From Nereocystis luetkeana (lineage: Eukaryota; Sar; Phaeophyceae; Laminariales; Laminariaceae), in contig JARUPZ010000004.1 of assembly GCA_031213475.1 (NCBI GenBank), positions 2,877,501-2,941,500 on the forward strand: a DNA stretch of 64,000 nucleotides, in the 5' to 3' direction. Made by a program: the position numbers and the translations under genes. Numbering within the stretch: the stretch's first letter is position 1; every line of letters begins with the position of its first letter. Positions 1 through 10,560 of the stretch are shown piece after piece. The notes under the pieces were generated by a model. The model saw only the letters and a program-made list of their open reading frames with translations, was not told where the DNA came from and ran no database searches.

Positions 1-183
1 TTGCGATAACCCTAAGAATGTTTCTTGTCCCGTTCGCGAAAATGTCGCATCTGTTTTTCACGACTCGCGTGATTGGTTGTGTTCGTTTTTGCGGCGAATT
101 GCCCCATCAGTAAGGCTCATTGCGGCAAAGCGCGCAGAACCTCCATTCCGCATGCGTCCCAACCTCCCCGCATTCCGTTGGTG

Positions 184-517
184 GGCTGGCGAATACATCG
201 AATCAAGCAGACAAAATGAGACGATTCGCGATGAAAGGTCATTTTTGTTGTTGTTGTTGTTGTTGTTGATGTCACGTTTCGCGATCCGTGTGTTTTTTTT
301 GTTTTGTTTTGTTTTTGTTTGTATTGACCTTAACCCCTTTAGAACTAACTGTACCTGCTGTTTTTGGAGAGAAAGAAACACTGCTTGTTTGCTAGTGTGG
401 GGATGTGTTCGCAGCGGTGCAAGGGTTCCTTGTGACGTAATTACTTGTTTTGCCAAGCACGCGCCAACCCTCCAAAAAACCCTCTCCCCCCCGTCGATAG
501 GCTGGCGAGTACATCGA
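184..517 (+). repeat. Short duplication of the TMEM65 exon start
   Basis: An 18-base string at 184-201 is identical except for one base to 500-517, the acceptor and first codons of the TMEM65 exon. The sequence before both is also similar (C-rich, with CCCAACC or CCAACC). The upstream copy lacks the rest of the exon. Confidence 0.6.
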
Positions 518-664
518 CATGACGATGGGCATTGCCATGGGAATATCAACCATGGCCGCCGCCGCTCTGGGAAACACTATCAGCGACGTCTGTGGGGTGG
601 GGCTCGGGGGGTTCATCGAGAGTATTGCGACAAAGCTGGGCCTCCCTCCGTGTCAGCTGTCGAG
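501..664 (+). CDS. TMEM65 domain exon
   Basis: The acceptor TAG ends at 500 after a C-rich tract and the donor GTGAGC starts at 665; the exon ends in phase 2. It encodes EYIDMTMGIAMGISTMAAAA and then LGNTISDVCGVGLGGFIESI, the most conserved part of TMEM65, with a membrane helix over the GIAMGISTM segment. Preceding TMEM65 residues (the FGFxDN region) are not in the window, so at least one exon lies further left. Confidence 0.88.
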
Positions 665-3600
665 GTGAGCTCAGCAATCTTCTGGCGTTGTCCTAGCATT
701 GCAGAAAGGAACAGGGTACCATACCATCCATACCATGAGATCGACCCGACGGGGGCGCGAAAAAAAACGGCCTGTTCACGGGTCGAGGGTTTAAAACTCG
801 CGCGTCTGGTCGGATGGGGTCGCCTGTCCCGACCCGATCCCGACCCGACTCGACCCAACCCGACCCGACCCGTGAGATTTCGAATACCCCCTGACCCGAC
901 CTGACCTGACCCGATCCGACCCAACCCGACCCGTGAGTTTTTGAAGACCTCCTGACCCCTTGGGCATCCCTGGAATAAAACAAACTAAAAAGTACGTTTC
1001 CCCCTCGTAACCTCAATCCCAACCGCGTGGGAAAGTTCTCGGAAAGAAGCGGTTATGAGTAATGAGGCGTTTGTGCCCGCTATCAACCGTCTTGTTTCGA
1101 GCTGGGCCCAGTCGTTTCCGCACCGGTCTCGCGAGATCGCCGCGACTGGTGCGCGAAAACAACAGGGCTCTTCCTGGTCACGACCCCGACCCGCGTATTC
1201 GGATCAGCAACTTTCCGAACTCTCGAAAATTCGGCTCGGGTTGGGTCGGGTCGGGTCGGATTGAGTCAGGAAGTTTTCAACCGCTCACGGTTTGGGTCGG
1301 GTCACCCTCACCCGGCCCATCCCGACCTGATCCGCGAGGTTTGACTCGACCGGTGAACAGCCCTGGAAACAAAAACAAAAAACGAAAAAACACATTTCTC
1401 CGTGCCCCCCCCCACCCGGCATTTTTATGCGGGGCTGTGGAGCACCTTCAGTAGCTCCGCACAAGGGGAATGGCCGTACCGCGCGTATATGTCAGGCACC
1501 CACGAATCCGCTACGTAGTATGCCCATTGCTGTCTCTGGAATTGGTTACACCTGACCAAAAAACAGCTGTTGTGGTTCGACGCTGTCATCCATATGCAAG
1601 AAAATATTCACAGGGTGTCGAAGCCCTCCTCCCAAGCGGTTCTCGGTAGGATGCAGCAGCTCACCCTCCGTGCGACTCGCCGATCACCTCGCGGCGCTTC
1701 GCGCTTGGTGCAAGCAACTAATGATTGCCTGGTCGGTGAAAACCCGACGTGCTCCGTCCCAGCATCGTAGGGGTGATAGGGTATTTGGTCTTACTACGAC
1801 CATGCATGACAATGAGTACCCCCCCCCCCCTATCCCTCTTCCCGGTTGACGCACCGCGTACGCAGGGCCCAGCAGCTTCTCCAATCAACCCGCACTGCTG
1901 GCCTAGTCGGGTCTGCGTTAGGCGTCATGGTTGGGTGCCTTATCGGCATGTTCCCGCTGTTTTTCATGCCGGATTCCGAGGTGGTGGAGGCCGTCAAGCG
2001 AAAAGAAAAGGTGCGGGAAATTCCCGGAACATACCGGGATTTTGTTTTTGCGGAAAATGACGACGGACTTTATTTTTCCGTCCGATTTGCAGCGTAAATA
2101 CGTACTCAACCCTTCGTCGACTGGAGTTCTATTTTGGGCTCAAAGCACTCAAATCCTAAGTAGTATTGTCCCGAAAACGGGCTGTAGTCCGGAAAGGGTG
2201 AATGTTGATATATACCAGGTGTGTATCTCATACCAGGTACCTGGTTTATTCCAGTACTATTACGGGGGACCATAGTAAATAAGACCATATGTTGTTAGTA
2301 AAAATAGGCAAATATACAGGTTTTTGTATTCACCGTAGGTCCTATTTAATATAGCCCCCCGTAATAGGTACCAGGTGTATATTAGAGGTAGGAATACGAT
2401 ACGCGCGCAAGCATGACGATGTACTCGTACAGCAATACCAGGCCTGGCAGTGTTACACGCTCACGGTGAACGGCAGATGTATGAATATCATTTTTTTTTG
2501 TCGCTCTGACCTGAGTCCCAGCACGCGAATTCAACCTCAACCATACTACTCGCCCTACACATATACGCCAAGTAATCCCCCTACCCAAGCATGCCTCTTG
2601 TACACGAGTTCAGCATCATGGGCCCCCGCTCTGGTTATCCGGTTTTCTTATTTTCTTGGCGAAGCTTTTTAGGACTGCAGTCGCGTGTGAGGGACGAACT
2701 ACTTGGAATTTGAGTGGTTTGTCCCCAAAAGGGAATTGCAGTTCTAAATGGGTCAAACTTGGATGTTTTTACTTATCATAGTTCAGCGATTGGGTGACGT
2801 ACTAATGACTTATTAATAGCAATAGTGTAGAGCTCGTCAAGTCAGGACCCTGCCTCAGAAGGAAAAAGTAGTTGCCCCTCCACCATGGCATGCATCCGCG
2901 TCTAAGAGCCATGCTTATCGGAGTATTTTCTTGTCGAAACTTGACACTATTGTTTTTCTCAGGAACATGAACGCCAGAAAAATGAAGAGAAAAAAAACGA
3001 GTGTACGCTTTCCAGTCCCCCCCACCCCCCCCCCCCCCCCCCCGACCCCCGTTAAATTTCCAGGGTTTCCCAAAACGAAGAAATTTTTATTTGTATACTA
3101 CGTGTTTGGAAATCAAGAAAACAAAAGTGCCAAAAAATCGACAAAAGGTAAAACTTGCTTCGATAAATACGGCCGTAACTATAACGGGGGGCCATAGTTA
3201 ATGGGACCTATGGTATACATAAAAACCTATATATTTAATCATTTTTACTAAGAATATTTGGTCCTATTAACTATGGTCCCCCGTAATAACTTGATATCCG
3301 CTGTGTTTGTTCCTTGCAGATGGCCGTTCTGATCGATACCGTCGTTGACGAGGCGGCTGCTTTTCTGTCGGCTACTAGGGCAACTCTGTTCATTCTCGAT
3401 GCGGAGAAGGGGACGCTGTGGGCGCGACACCGGGCCCTCCCTGGAACTCCCAATGCGGGGGACGTGCAGGCGAGCTAATACTGTAGTATTCATACTATGG
3501 ATGATGGTGGTGGTGGTGGTGGTGATGGTGGCGGTGATGACGATGGTGGTGGTGGTGATGATGGTGGTAGTGGTGATGATAGTAGTGGAGGTGGTGGTAG

Positions 3601-6600
3601 TGGTGATGATGGGGATGATGATGCTCATGGTGATAGTGGTGATGATGATGGTGCTGTTACCGTTGCGGGTGGTGATGATGATGAGGTTGGTGATGATGGT
3701 GATGATGATGATAATGATGATGATGATAATGATGATGATGATGATGTTGGCGTATTATCAATAGCTTGTTTCACTGAAATTTAGGTCGCGGTTAATCGTA
3801 GGTTACAGCAACGGTCTCGGTGGAAGAAAACAAGCACGCTGAGTGCCAGTACGGGAAAATGCGCATGGCAGTATCATGCCAGTACGCGAGGCAACGGTAC
3901 CAACGGGCTGTGGCATACCATCCAGTATCACTTGCACCTGCAAACCAAATATTACCAGAACGATATCCATGGCATCATATCATATCTTACGTATACCCGA
4001 AAAGAAAACGAGCATGAAAAAGAGGGTAGGGTCTCGGTGTGAAAGCGAAGCTATTCATACGGTCGAAGTTTGTGCTCGATCATGCACCTGTATCACAAAA
4101 GTTTTCCCAGGCTCTTGAATTGAATCCCTTTAGATTTGTTTGTTGGATAAATAGTTCGGAGTTAGTGAGGGGTCGTTCTTGAGGTCCGCAGTGAAAGTCG
4201 ACGAGTTAACGTGCGAACGACACGGGCAGCTACAACAACGCAACAGCAAAAAAAAAAAACAAGCGAGCAGCGAATCGCACAACCAAAACACGTCGCAAAA
4301 AAACTGGATTTCAGCCGACCAACAAATCAACCAACCCAACCAATCAGCCAACCAGGGGGCAGGGACCGCCTTGCACCGTATCGTAAATGCCATCAATGGA
4401 GACTCTAGTATACCGCAGGAAAGAGTGTTGAGATCGCACAGGGATGGATGTGATGGTTGTTATTAAATGGGTGCTCATAAAGTCGAACATACTATTTTCC
4501 AGGGCTCTCCGCGAGGCATGACCCGACCCGTAGGTCGGGGTCAGGAGATCTTCGAAACCTCACGGGTCGGGTCGGGTCAGGTCGGGTCGGGTCGGGAGGC
4601 TTTTCGAAAGCTCACAGGTCGGGCCAGGTCACCCTGACCCGACTCGACCCGACCCGACCCGACCCGCTAGGTTTGGCCCTGATATTATTTTCGCATGGCC
4701 CTCTCTCTACCAGATCTTTCCGAAGACACCTTGATCTTGTTTGGAATGGGCAACCTTAACTGTCCCGTTCTGCGGCAACGAGAGCTGACAAACGATCGCA
4801 CCACCCCCTGTGCGACTCTGGCGCTCTTTGCGGGTACCTGGTGCACGTGCAATCGACACGGCCGTCTAGGCTAGTAAAACTCCCAAAATCTACCAACCCA
4901 ACGAGTCAACCGTGTACGCAAAAATTCTCTGATTATTATCGTCTCCCCCCCTCACCCCGCCCTCAGTCCGCCTCACAAGCGGTTCCTACTTCTCATCCTT
5001 CATGCGACCCGCCGAACCACCTCACGTTTCGATTCGCGCTTGGTGCAAGAAGCAATGTCTACCTGGTCAGTGGAGACCCCACGTGGTCCGGCCCGACATT
5101 GTAGGGATGCGAGGCTTTCGTAGTCATATTGCTATGGCCGTGCTTGACCCCCCTCCCTTCCCCCGCCTCCCGCTTCCGCAATGAACGGACGCCCCGTGAT
5201 ACATCACGCCGCAGGACCTCAAGATTGATTTGAGCGACCACGGGGCGGTGTCGAGGGCCGCACGAGACGGGGAGGCGGTGAACATGCGCGCGGGTCCAGA
5301 GGGTGCCGCGCCTTCAATGCTGTGCATGCCTGTGTTCGGCGCCGACGGTCAAGTCGCGGGCGTCGTCCAGGTTGTGGGCAAGAAATCGAACGGGAAGGCG
5401 CTTGACAGTGGGTGAGAAGGGGTGGCACTCAAGTCATGAATGGCCGTAGTCGTATGACCATAGACAGGGGGGGGGGGGGGGGTACTCATTATCATGGATG
5501 GTCGTAGCCGTACGACCATAGACCCTCGTATCCCTACAATGCCGGGATGGAGCACGTCGGGTTTTCACCTACCAGACAGGCATTGCTTGCACAAAGCACA
5601 AAGCGCCGTGAGGTGTTGGGCGAGTCGCATGAAGGGCGAGCTGCATCGTACTAAGAACCGCTCGCAAATGGATGACAGCGTCACTGAGCTCATTTTTTTC
5701 TGGTACGGCCACTTCCAGAGACATCAATGGGTTTCCTATGCAACTGCCTCGTGGGTGCCTTACCATATACACACTACGTGATAGCGATCACCCCCCGAGT
5801 TGAGGCTTTCCCCACTCAAAATAAATATCTAACTCGACCGACAGCCGTGGTGACCGCCACAATAATATACACAAGAATAAAAACAGTAGCCTCGTTGGCT
5901 ACTGTAGCTCACGCAGCGAGAGGCGTATGTTCCAGCGTCGTCGCCAACCGACGCCAACCCAACATTTATATACATATAGGGAGACCTTAAACAGGAAAGG
6001 GAGTTCCCGCGATTTCACGCATCTCAGAGACATCATCTACAGAGCATTCCCACTTGATGATATAGAACTGTAGATCCTTCAGGGCAGAGATATATGTATG
6101 ATATATATGATCTGTATGATATAGCTCATGTCCGGGGTGGATCTGTACTACACACAGCATATTACAACGGCAGGTTAGGATCAAGATGGTCTACAGCAGT
6201 AGATCACGATCTGTAGATGATCTGCCCGACGTGTTCCGTGATTTGTAGAGCTGCGAGTTGGCTGACTCTAAGTCACCGACTGAGATTTTAGTCGACTAGG
6301 TATCACTGTTATGTGGTCGTGCGTGTGATAATTTGCGGATTTTTGTGCGGAGTTTTTGGTCTGACTGGCGCATTTTGCGGCTCGACGTGTGTTGTTTTGT
6401 TGGTAAGGCATGAGTCGGTTAGTTGGTTTACTGCGTGGCCGAACTAATAGCTAGCCGTCAAGTCCAGCCAAGACACGCCTTAAATCGCCACCCAATTCGC
6501 TCCGGCCAAAGAATGCCTTACTGCTGGCTTACTTCGCCATCCAACTAAAAAGTAGCCGTAAAGCGCAGCCAAGACATGCCGTACTTCGCCACCCCATTGG

Positions 6601-9073
6601 TAAGAAGCAGCCGTCAACTCCAGCCATGGAATGCCTTACTGCTGGCTTACTTCGCCATCCAACTAAAAAGTAGCCGTAAAGTGCAGCCAAGACATGCCGT
6701 ACTTCGCCACCCCATTGGTAAGAAGCAGCCGTCGACTCCAGCCATGGAATGCCTTACTGCTGGCTTACTTCGCCATCCAACTAATAAGTAGCTGTCAAGT
6801 TCAGCCAAGACACGCCTTAAATCGCCACCCTTTTAACAAGTAGCCATCCAGCCAAGCCAAGGCATGCCTTACTTCGTCACCCAACTCATAAGTAACCGTC
6901 AAGTCCAGGTAAGACATGCCCTACTAGGGTGTTTTCGAATAATTCGGTCGGGTTGGGTCTCTTGTAGTCTGTTCCCTATGTAATGGCAATCCCAACGCAC
7001 GAAAAAAATAGTGTTGGTGGACAAAAGTGACCAAAACGACGTTTTTTAACCTACCGCAAGCATTCTTGGGCTGGGTAACTCGGTGGGCTGGTTAGCAAAC
7101 GGTGCAACTTCTGATTGGCTTCGGGTTCACCTGTGTATCCAATCATCTCCTCGTGTATGTCGGTTGATGTAGCGGGGTTTGGGGTTGGGGGCTGGTTGGC
7201 GTCGGACAGGCGGTGTAGCGCCTCTTGTCGTGTTGTTGTAGGTGCTCCTGCTGTCGCTGCTGTTGTGGTTGCGGTGGTCGTACTGGTGTTGTTGTGGTCG
7301 CCGTGGTTATAGCTGTCGGTGTTTTTGCCGTGGTTGTGATGCTTGTAGTTGTCGCTGTTTTTGTCGTGGAGGTAGAGGTGGGGGGTTGTTGTGATTGCTC
7401 TTACAGTGGTGGTGGCGGTGGTGGTTGCGATTGTTGCTGCTGTTGTTATCGCTGTGCCTGCTGCCGTTTGTTGCTCGTGCCCCGTTACTGTCGTCGTGCG
7501 GCCGTATGAGAGATTGCCCGGTGCAACTCACGACGCATCGTGAACACTCTCGCAGGTTGCACCAAGATGAGCTCCTGAAACACAGAAAAATAGTCACGAC
7601 TGTGCGGAATGGGTATGTTATGATTGCTTAACGTAACCCTTCCGGGACCCAGGTGTAGCCACCAATAGTACAGTAGATGATTCGGAGAAAGTTCGGACAA
7701 AGTTCGGAGAACATTCGAATTATATCAAGTGCGATATTGCCAACCGCCTGGTGAGAATGTTCAAGCGTGTTCACCTGTATTGCCCCGTATGTCTGTTGCT
7801 GATCGGTCGGTATTTGTCGTTCGTGTGCACGCCCTGTGTCTGCCCCTGCACTTCCCCGCCTGTCTCACGCTATCCTGACGCACATGAGTCTGCCGTCTCC
7901 GTTCCGCTCTGCCATTCTTTGTTTCGGCCGTGTACGTCTCCTGCTCAGGTTCACGACGGAAGACGCGAAGGACCTGTCGGCTCTTTGCTCGCACATCAGT
8001 GTCACCCTTGAAAACATCAAGCGAGCGGACGAAACAAACGAGGTACTGTGCGAATCCTGCCACCACGCCCCAGAGAAACAAAGCCCCGAGTCAGCCTCAC
8101 CAGCGGTTCTAAATAGGATGCAGCTCACCCTTCACGCGACTCGCAAAACACCTCACGGTGCCTCGCCCTTCGTGCAAGCAATGTCTGCGCGGTCGGTGAA
8201 AACTCGACGTTCTCCGACTCTGCATTGTAGGGATGCGAGGGTCTATGGTCATACGACTACGGCCATGGAAGGCATGAGTAAAGCCTCCTCCCCCCGCGCT
8301 ACCCCAACCACGACGGCGCGGGATGCTGCGATGAGACCCTGGGGTAGACTGAGAGCGATGCTCGCCTTGAGTTCATACTTCAACCCGCACACACGCGCTC
8401 TATAGGCCTCTACTACGAGGGCGGGGGTTAGTCCCCTCCAGTCCTTCACGCTGCGTTATCTCATTCCAAAACCGATCGGGTCATGCCGACTTACATCCGA
8501 GGATGTGCTTTGTTTTCTGATGGCACGAGGATGCTTCTCTGTGCTGAACTGCGCTCTCTTATTATTCCGGCTGTTGCTTTCAGCTGTTGTTTTACGCCAT
8601 TGGCCAACGCACTTTTGTCTAATGCCCTGCTCTCTGCGCGACCGCTCTGCCTTGTTGTAGGGTCATTCCTAACGAACCAACCATAAATGTCACGAACCGT
8701 GACATCGAAAACATTTTGCAAAAAAAAGCAAGAAAAAAATGTATCATGATTCGTGACGAACAACCCGTGATTTGTCTTTTTCAGAACGTGACGTAACCGC
8801 CATTTTTCACATTTTCCAAATATCAATGAATGGCGATTGCTTTGTCACGAAGAATTGCGTTTTTTTAATTCTCTGGGAATCGCTCTCCGTGCCTATAACG
8901 AACGCCCGCAGGTGGACCTCCGAGAGGCGATCGCGCTCATGCAGTCCTACGGAGATGTCAAGCAGCAGCAACCCTTCTCCCAGCACCGGTCTACCAACTC
9001 CGGCCGAATCGCGCCCAGCCTGACTTCCACAGCGAAACCCATCGCGAGGACGACCGGCAGCGGCAGCAGCAGC

Positions 9074-9107
<34 letters not shown>

Positions 9108-9163
9108 CGGCTGCTGCTCCCGACGCCGCCGCCGCTCTGCAAGATGCACCGAATATTAAGTAG
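501..9163 (+). CDS. TMEM65-GAF fusion protein, 3' part of gene (six exons)
   Basis: Six exons at 501-664, 1866-2010, 3320-3463, 5215-5411, 7949-8042 and 8912-9163 join in perfect phase (2, 0, 0, 2, 0) at GT-AG sites into one open frame of about 330 codons ending in TAG. Exons 1-2 give a TMEM65 domain: a GISTMAAAALGN core, then a second membrane stretch with GCLIGMFPLFF. Exons 3-5 give a GAF domain: RATLFILD strand, IDLSDHGAVSRAARDGEAVN, MLCMPVFGADGQVAGVVQVV and a closing helix ISVTLENI. Exon 6 is Gln/Ser/Ala-rich tail. TMEM65 of animals is a mitochondrial inner-membrane protein tied to sodium/calcium exchange; GAF domains bind small ligands such as cyclic nucleotides. The 5' exons lie left of the window. 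The fusion is inferred from phase and spacing; a stop at 2095-2097 after read-through of the exon-2 donor would give a TMEM65-only form. Confidence 0.8.
767..972. mobile_element. hAT-like non-autonomous element with CCCGACCCG array
   Basis: An element beginning near CCTGTTCACGGGTC and ending near ATCCCTGG, filled with many short CGACC-type repeats. It shares ends and interior with the elements at 1163-1365, 4500-4681 and 24416-24602. Ends of the form CAGGGCT suggest the hAT superfamily. Confidence 0.55.
1163..1365. mobile_element. hAT-like non-autonomous element with CCCGACCCG array
   Basis: Starts CAGGGCTCTTCC and ends GAACAGCCCTG, so the ends are inverted repeats of CAGGGCT. The flanks GAAAACAA and GAAACAAA may be a decayed 8-base target duplication. 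The interior is CCCGACC/GGTCGGG repeats. Confidence 0.6.
1497..1840 (+). repeat. Family C dispersed repeat copy
   Basis: Carries the family landmarks CCATTGCTGTCTCTGGA, GCGCTTGGTGCAAGCAA, GTCGGTGAAAACC, CGTGCTCCGTCCC and ends in a C tract. The same string order recurs at 22125-22545 and elsewhere. It lies in intron 1 of the TMEM65-GAF gene and has no coding potential I can support. Confidence 0.7.
1866..2010 (+). CDS. TMEM65 domain exon, second membrane helix
   Basis: The acceptor CGCAG ends at 1865; one base completes the Arg codon split by the previous intron. It encodes AQQLLQSTRTAGLVGSALGV followed by MVGCLIGMFPLFF, the typical C-terminal TMEM65 helix, then a charged stretch VVEAVKRKEK. 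The donor GTGCGG follows at 2011 in phase 0. Reading on would reach a stop at 2095-2097. The charged end resembles the helix that often precedes a GAF domain. Confidence 0.82.
2106..2206. mobile_element. Family B MITE copy, diverged
   Basis: A diverged copy of the short palindromic element whose typical arms are CAGTCCCGTTTTGGGGAC and its reverse complement. Here the right arm reads TTGTCCCGAAAACGGGCTG. Confidence 0.45.
2258..2366. mobile_element. Family A MITE copy
   Basis: Inverted repeats TATTACGGGGGACCATAGTA and the complement ending CCCCCCGTAATA bound a 109-base AT-rich element. The flanking TA on both sides fits a TA target duplication, as in Tc1/mariner-derived MITEs. Confidence 0.85.
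2668..2758. mobile_element. Family B MITE copy
   Basis: TTTTAGGACTGCAGTC ... TTTGTCCCCAAAAGGGAATT ... GCAGTTCTAAATGGG: the palindromic family B element of about 90 bases. Confidence 0.65.
3180..3288. mobile_element. Family A MITE copy
   Basis: Starts TAACGGGGGGCCATAGTTAA and ends in its complement TCCCCCGTAATA. It ends about 30 bases before the first GAF exon, so it forms part of that intron's 3' end. Confidence 0.8.
3320..3463 (+). CDS. GAF domain exon 1
   Basis: A strong acceptor TTCCTTGCAG ends at 3319 and the donor GTGCAG starts at 3464, phase 0 at both ends. It encodes MAVLIDTVVDEAAAFLSATR then ATLFILDAEKGTLWA, the first helix and strands of a GAF domain. The first codon is ATG, so this could also be a start codon of a separate GAF gene, but the matching phase with the TMEM65 exon favours one gene. 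A MITE ends only about 30 bases upstream. Confidence 0.8.
3496..3757 (+). repeat. GAT/GGT trinucleotide-rich region
   Basis: Impure GATGGT/GATGAT repeats just after the donor of the first GAF exon. It is open in several frames (Asp/Gly or Met/Val runs), but its place after a splice donor marks it as intronic. Confidence 0.8.
4500..4681. mobile_element. hAT-like non-autonomous element with CCCGACCCG array
   Basis: Starts CAGGGCTCTCCGCGAGG and ends CTAGGTTTGGCCCTG. The interior is GGTCGGG/CCCGACC arrays in both orientations. Confidence 0.6.
4970..5150 (+). repeat. Family C dispersed repeat, partial
   Basis: Part of the family C element (GCGGTTCCTA, TTCGCGCTTGGTGCAAG, GACATTGTAGGGATGCGAGG) in the intron before the second GAF exon. 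Confidence 0.65.
5215..5411 (+). CDS. GAF domain exon 2
   Basis: The acceptor GCCGCAG ends at 5214 and the donor GTGAGA starts at 5412; phase 0 in, phase 2 out. It carries the middle of the GAF fold: LKIDLSDHGAVSRAARDGEA, then MLCMPVFGADGQVAGVVQVV and GKKSNGK. These match the GAF helix that closes over the ligand and the two following core strands. Confidence 0.88.
5435..5990 (-). repeat. Family C dispersed repeat, long copy
   Basis: Reverse-orientation copy with GGCCGTAGTCGTATGACCAT near the start, then TGCCGGGATGGAGCACGTCG, GCCGTGAGGTGTTGGGCGAG, AGCTGCATC and CTCGTGGGTGCCTTACCATA. It is interrupted by a poly-G tract near 5466-5482. Confidence 0.7.
6020..6240. repeat. GATC-family repeat copy
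   Basis: Contains GTAGATCACGATCTGTAGAT and AACGGCAGGTTAGGATC, landmarks of a dispersed family made of a core (CCAACCCAGGAAACATGTG or its complement) plus arrays of GATCATCTACA. Confidence 0.65.
6240..6440. repeat. Dispersed repeat shared with 24615-24790
   Basis: GAGTTGGCTGACT, ACCGACT and CTGACTGGCGCATTTTGCGG recur in the same order near 24620-24770, and the first part again near 44640. Family unknown. Confidence 0.5.
6440..6920. repeat. Tandem repeat, about 118-base period
   Basis: ATGCCTTACTGCTGGCTTAC recurs at about 6513, 6631 and 6749, with CGCCACCCCATTGGTAAGAA between. Each unit looks like two related halves of about 60 bases. Edge copies are diverged. Confidence 0.8.
7215..7495 (+). 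repeat. GTT/GTG-rich low-complexity region
   Basis: Impure TGTTGTGGT-type repeats, open in two frames (Val/Cys-rich). It sits in the intron before the last GAF exon and shows no splice logic or family motif. Confidence 0.75.
7949..8042 (+). CDS. GAF domain exon 3, closing helix
   Basis: The acceptor CTGCTCAG ends at 7948 and the donor GTACTG starts at 8043. One base completes the Gly codon from the previous exon, then FTTEDAKDLSALCSHISVTL and ENIKRADETNE follow. This is the standard C-terminal GAF helix (F-x-x-x-D-x-x-x-L, then a small hydrophobic helix with a LEN motif). Confidence 0.88.
8080..8290 (+). repeat. Family C dispersed repeat, partial
   Basis: Starts 38 bases after the third GAF exon with CCTCACCAGCGGTTCT, then TGCAGCTCACCCTTCACGCG and TTGTAGGGATGCGAGGG. 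Intronic. Confidence 0.65.
8912..9163 (+). CDS. Terminal exon with Ser/Ala-rich tail
   Basis: The acceptor GCCCGCAG ends at 8911; phase 0. The frame gives VDLREAIALMQSYGDVKQQQ, a Ser/Thr-rich stretch, a run of Ser coded by an AGC repeat near 9062-9106, an Ala-rich stretch and a TAG stop at 9161-9163. The tail is predicted to be disordered; the AGC repeat is prone to length change between strains. Confidence 0.78.
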
Positions 9164-9495
9164 CGCAGTAAAAATGGCGTGGCACGGCGTGTTGTCCGTC
9201 GTTGGTAGAGCTGGATAGTGGCGAGCTCTCCCTCTGCTGTATGTAGGCGTTCGTGGTCTTGGTAGCCCCACTGCCCCGTCGCTAGCACAGCCCTGTAGAG
9301 TAGAGAGCGGGGCACGCGCTGGTCGAGGGGAAGTTCGGGGGCTGTAGTTCCGCCGCGTTTGGTGGAAGCGATATATCCGCGGGTTGGTTTGGTCGGTTTA
9401 TAGATGCTCCGCGTCATGGCTGTAGCAGGTGTCACCATCGCGCAGGATGCGCCGATAGGGCGCTCGATTGCGCCGGCACCAGACGCAGTCACTGC

Positions 9496-9501
9496 AATAA
9501 A
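9496..9501 (+). promoter_or_regulatory. Possible polyadenylation signal
   Basis: AATAAA lies about 330 bases after the stop of the TMEM65-GAF gene, in the interval read as its 3' untranslated region, and directly runs into a GA dinucleotide repeat. Position fits, but the hexamer is short and no transcript evidence is available. Confidence 0.3.
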
Positions 9502-9522
9502 GAGAGAGAGAGAGAGAGAGAG
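9498..9522 (+). repeat. GA dinucleotide repeat
   Basis: About 12 GA units following AATAAA in the presumed 3' untranslated region of the TMEM65-GAF gene. Confidence 0.9.
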
Positions 9523-9879
9523 TTCGTGCCCACAGTGTTATGATTGGGTTAAATTTTTAGCGTGGATTTTTTATTGGTGGAGAATCCTTGACCCCCTCTA
9601 TGAACTGTTGGTATTCACACAATAGGATATTCGGCTTAAGGTACCTGGTGTCCCTGTACAAACTGCGGGCACGAGATGTGCTGCGAAGGCTTACTTCACC
9701 GTCACCAAAATCCGATGATTTTTGCCGTGCACAGCATCGAGTTCAAGGTACAACCCTTTTGCGACTGCAAAAAAAACATACACACATCCAGCCTTACCTG
9801 CGCGGACTCGTAGTTTCAAGTATTGATAGTCTGTCCCCCAAGATTTGGGTTACGTAGCGCTAGCCGTAAAGGATTCACT

Positions 9880-10290
9880 CGTCGGACAGATCGTCTACAG
9901 ATCATCTGCGGATCGTTTACAGATCATTCCCACTTCATGATCCAGATATTGCCTGAAGGGCAGATCTATTCCGGATTGTATGTTTGACATGATATTAATA
10001 GTAGGTGCCACTCCAGTCCCCAATTCGAAGGACCGTTTTAGCATGAGTATTTAGTCCAAGCGTTCCTTCTGTCTAGGGACGGCGGTACCAGGTACGGGTA
10101 CATCTTATAGTAGTTCATCCTGCCGGGTGGGAGTGTCGTATAATCTCCATGATTTACTGCAGCACAGGTTTCCTGGGTATGATCTGTACTACACAGATCC
10201 TGCAAAGCATATCAAAACGGCAGGTTAGCATCAAAATGATCTGTAGATGATCTATCTGTAGCTCATAATGTATCCGAGGCGTGAAAGTGT
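9880..10290. repeat. GATC-family repeat copy
   Basis: GATCGTTTACAGATCATTCC, GGTTTCCTGGGTATGATCTG and AACGGCAGGTTAGCATCA mark the family. It contains one TACCAGGTA at 10086-10094. Confidence 0.7.
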
Positions 10291-10349
10291 TATGCATCAG
10301 GGGTGTCTCGAACCAGGAACGTCTGGCGGTGGTTGGTATAGGGTGTTGT

Positions 10350-10522
10350 CATCTGGTTTTGGGGGGGGGGGGGGGGGCTGTGGTTCCCGCCCTCTCTTTT
10401 TTTTTTCTGCGTTGATTTTTAGCCATTATTGTCTGCTTAGATTTACCACGTGGTGTGCTAGGACAGTTCGCTGTGATTCTCTTGAAGCAAAGCGATCACT
10501 GGCAATGGCTTGAAAGCGGGAG

Positions 10523-10554
<32 letters not shown>

Positions 10555-10560
10555 GCGAGG
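10350..10560. repeat. Two poly-G tracts
   Basis: Poly-G runs near 10361-10377 and 10526-10555. No gene; sequence between is unremarkable. Confidence 0.85.

Larger units (their letters stand above)
9164..9870 (+). other. Presumed 3' untranslated and flanking sequence
   Basis: Follows the TMEM65-GAF stop. No frame here resembles a protein family; it holds a possible AATAAA and a GA repeat. The open frames on the minus strand across 8807-9492 are the reverse of the AGC repeat exon. Confidence 0.5.

Noticed and set aside
1846-2097. A short TMEM65 gene ending at the TAA at 2095-2097
   Set aside because: The donor GTGCGG at 2011 lies in phase with the GAF exon and the residues after it do not resemble TMEM65 proteins; kept only as an alternative form.
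3345-3784. Met/Val-rich or Asp/Gly-rich proteins
   Set aside because: They are translations of a GAT/GGT repeat following the donor of a GAF exon.
7215-7597. Cys/Val-rich and Asn/His-rich open frames
   Set aside because: Products of GTT/GTG low complexity inside an intron.
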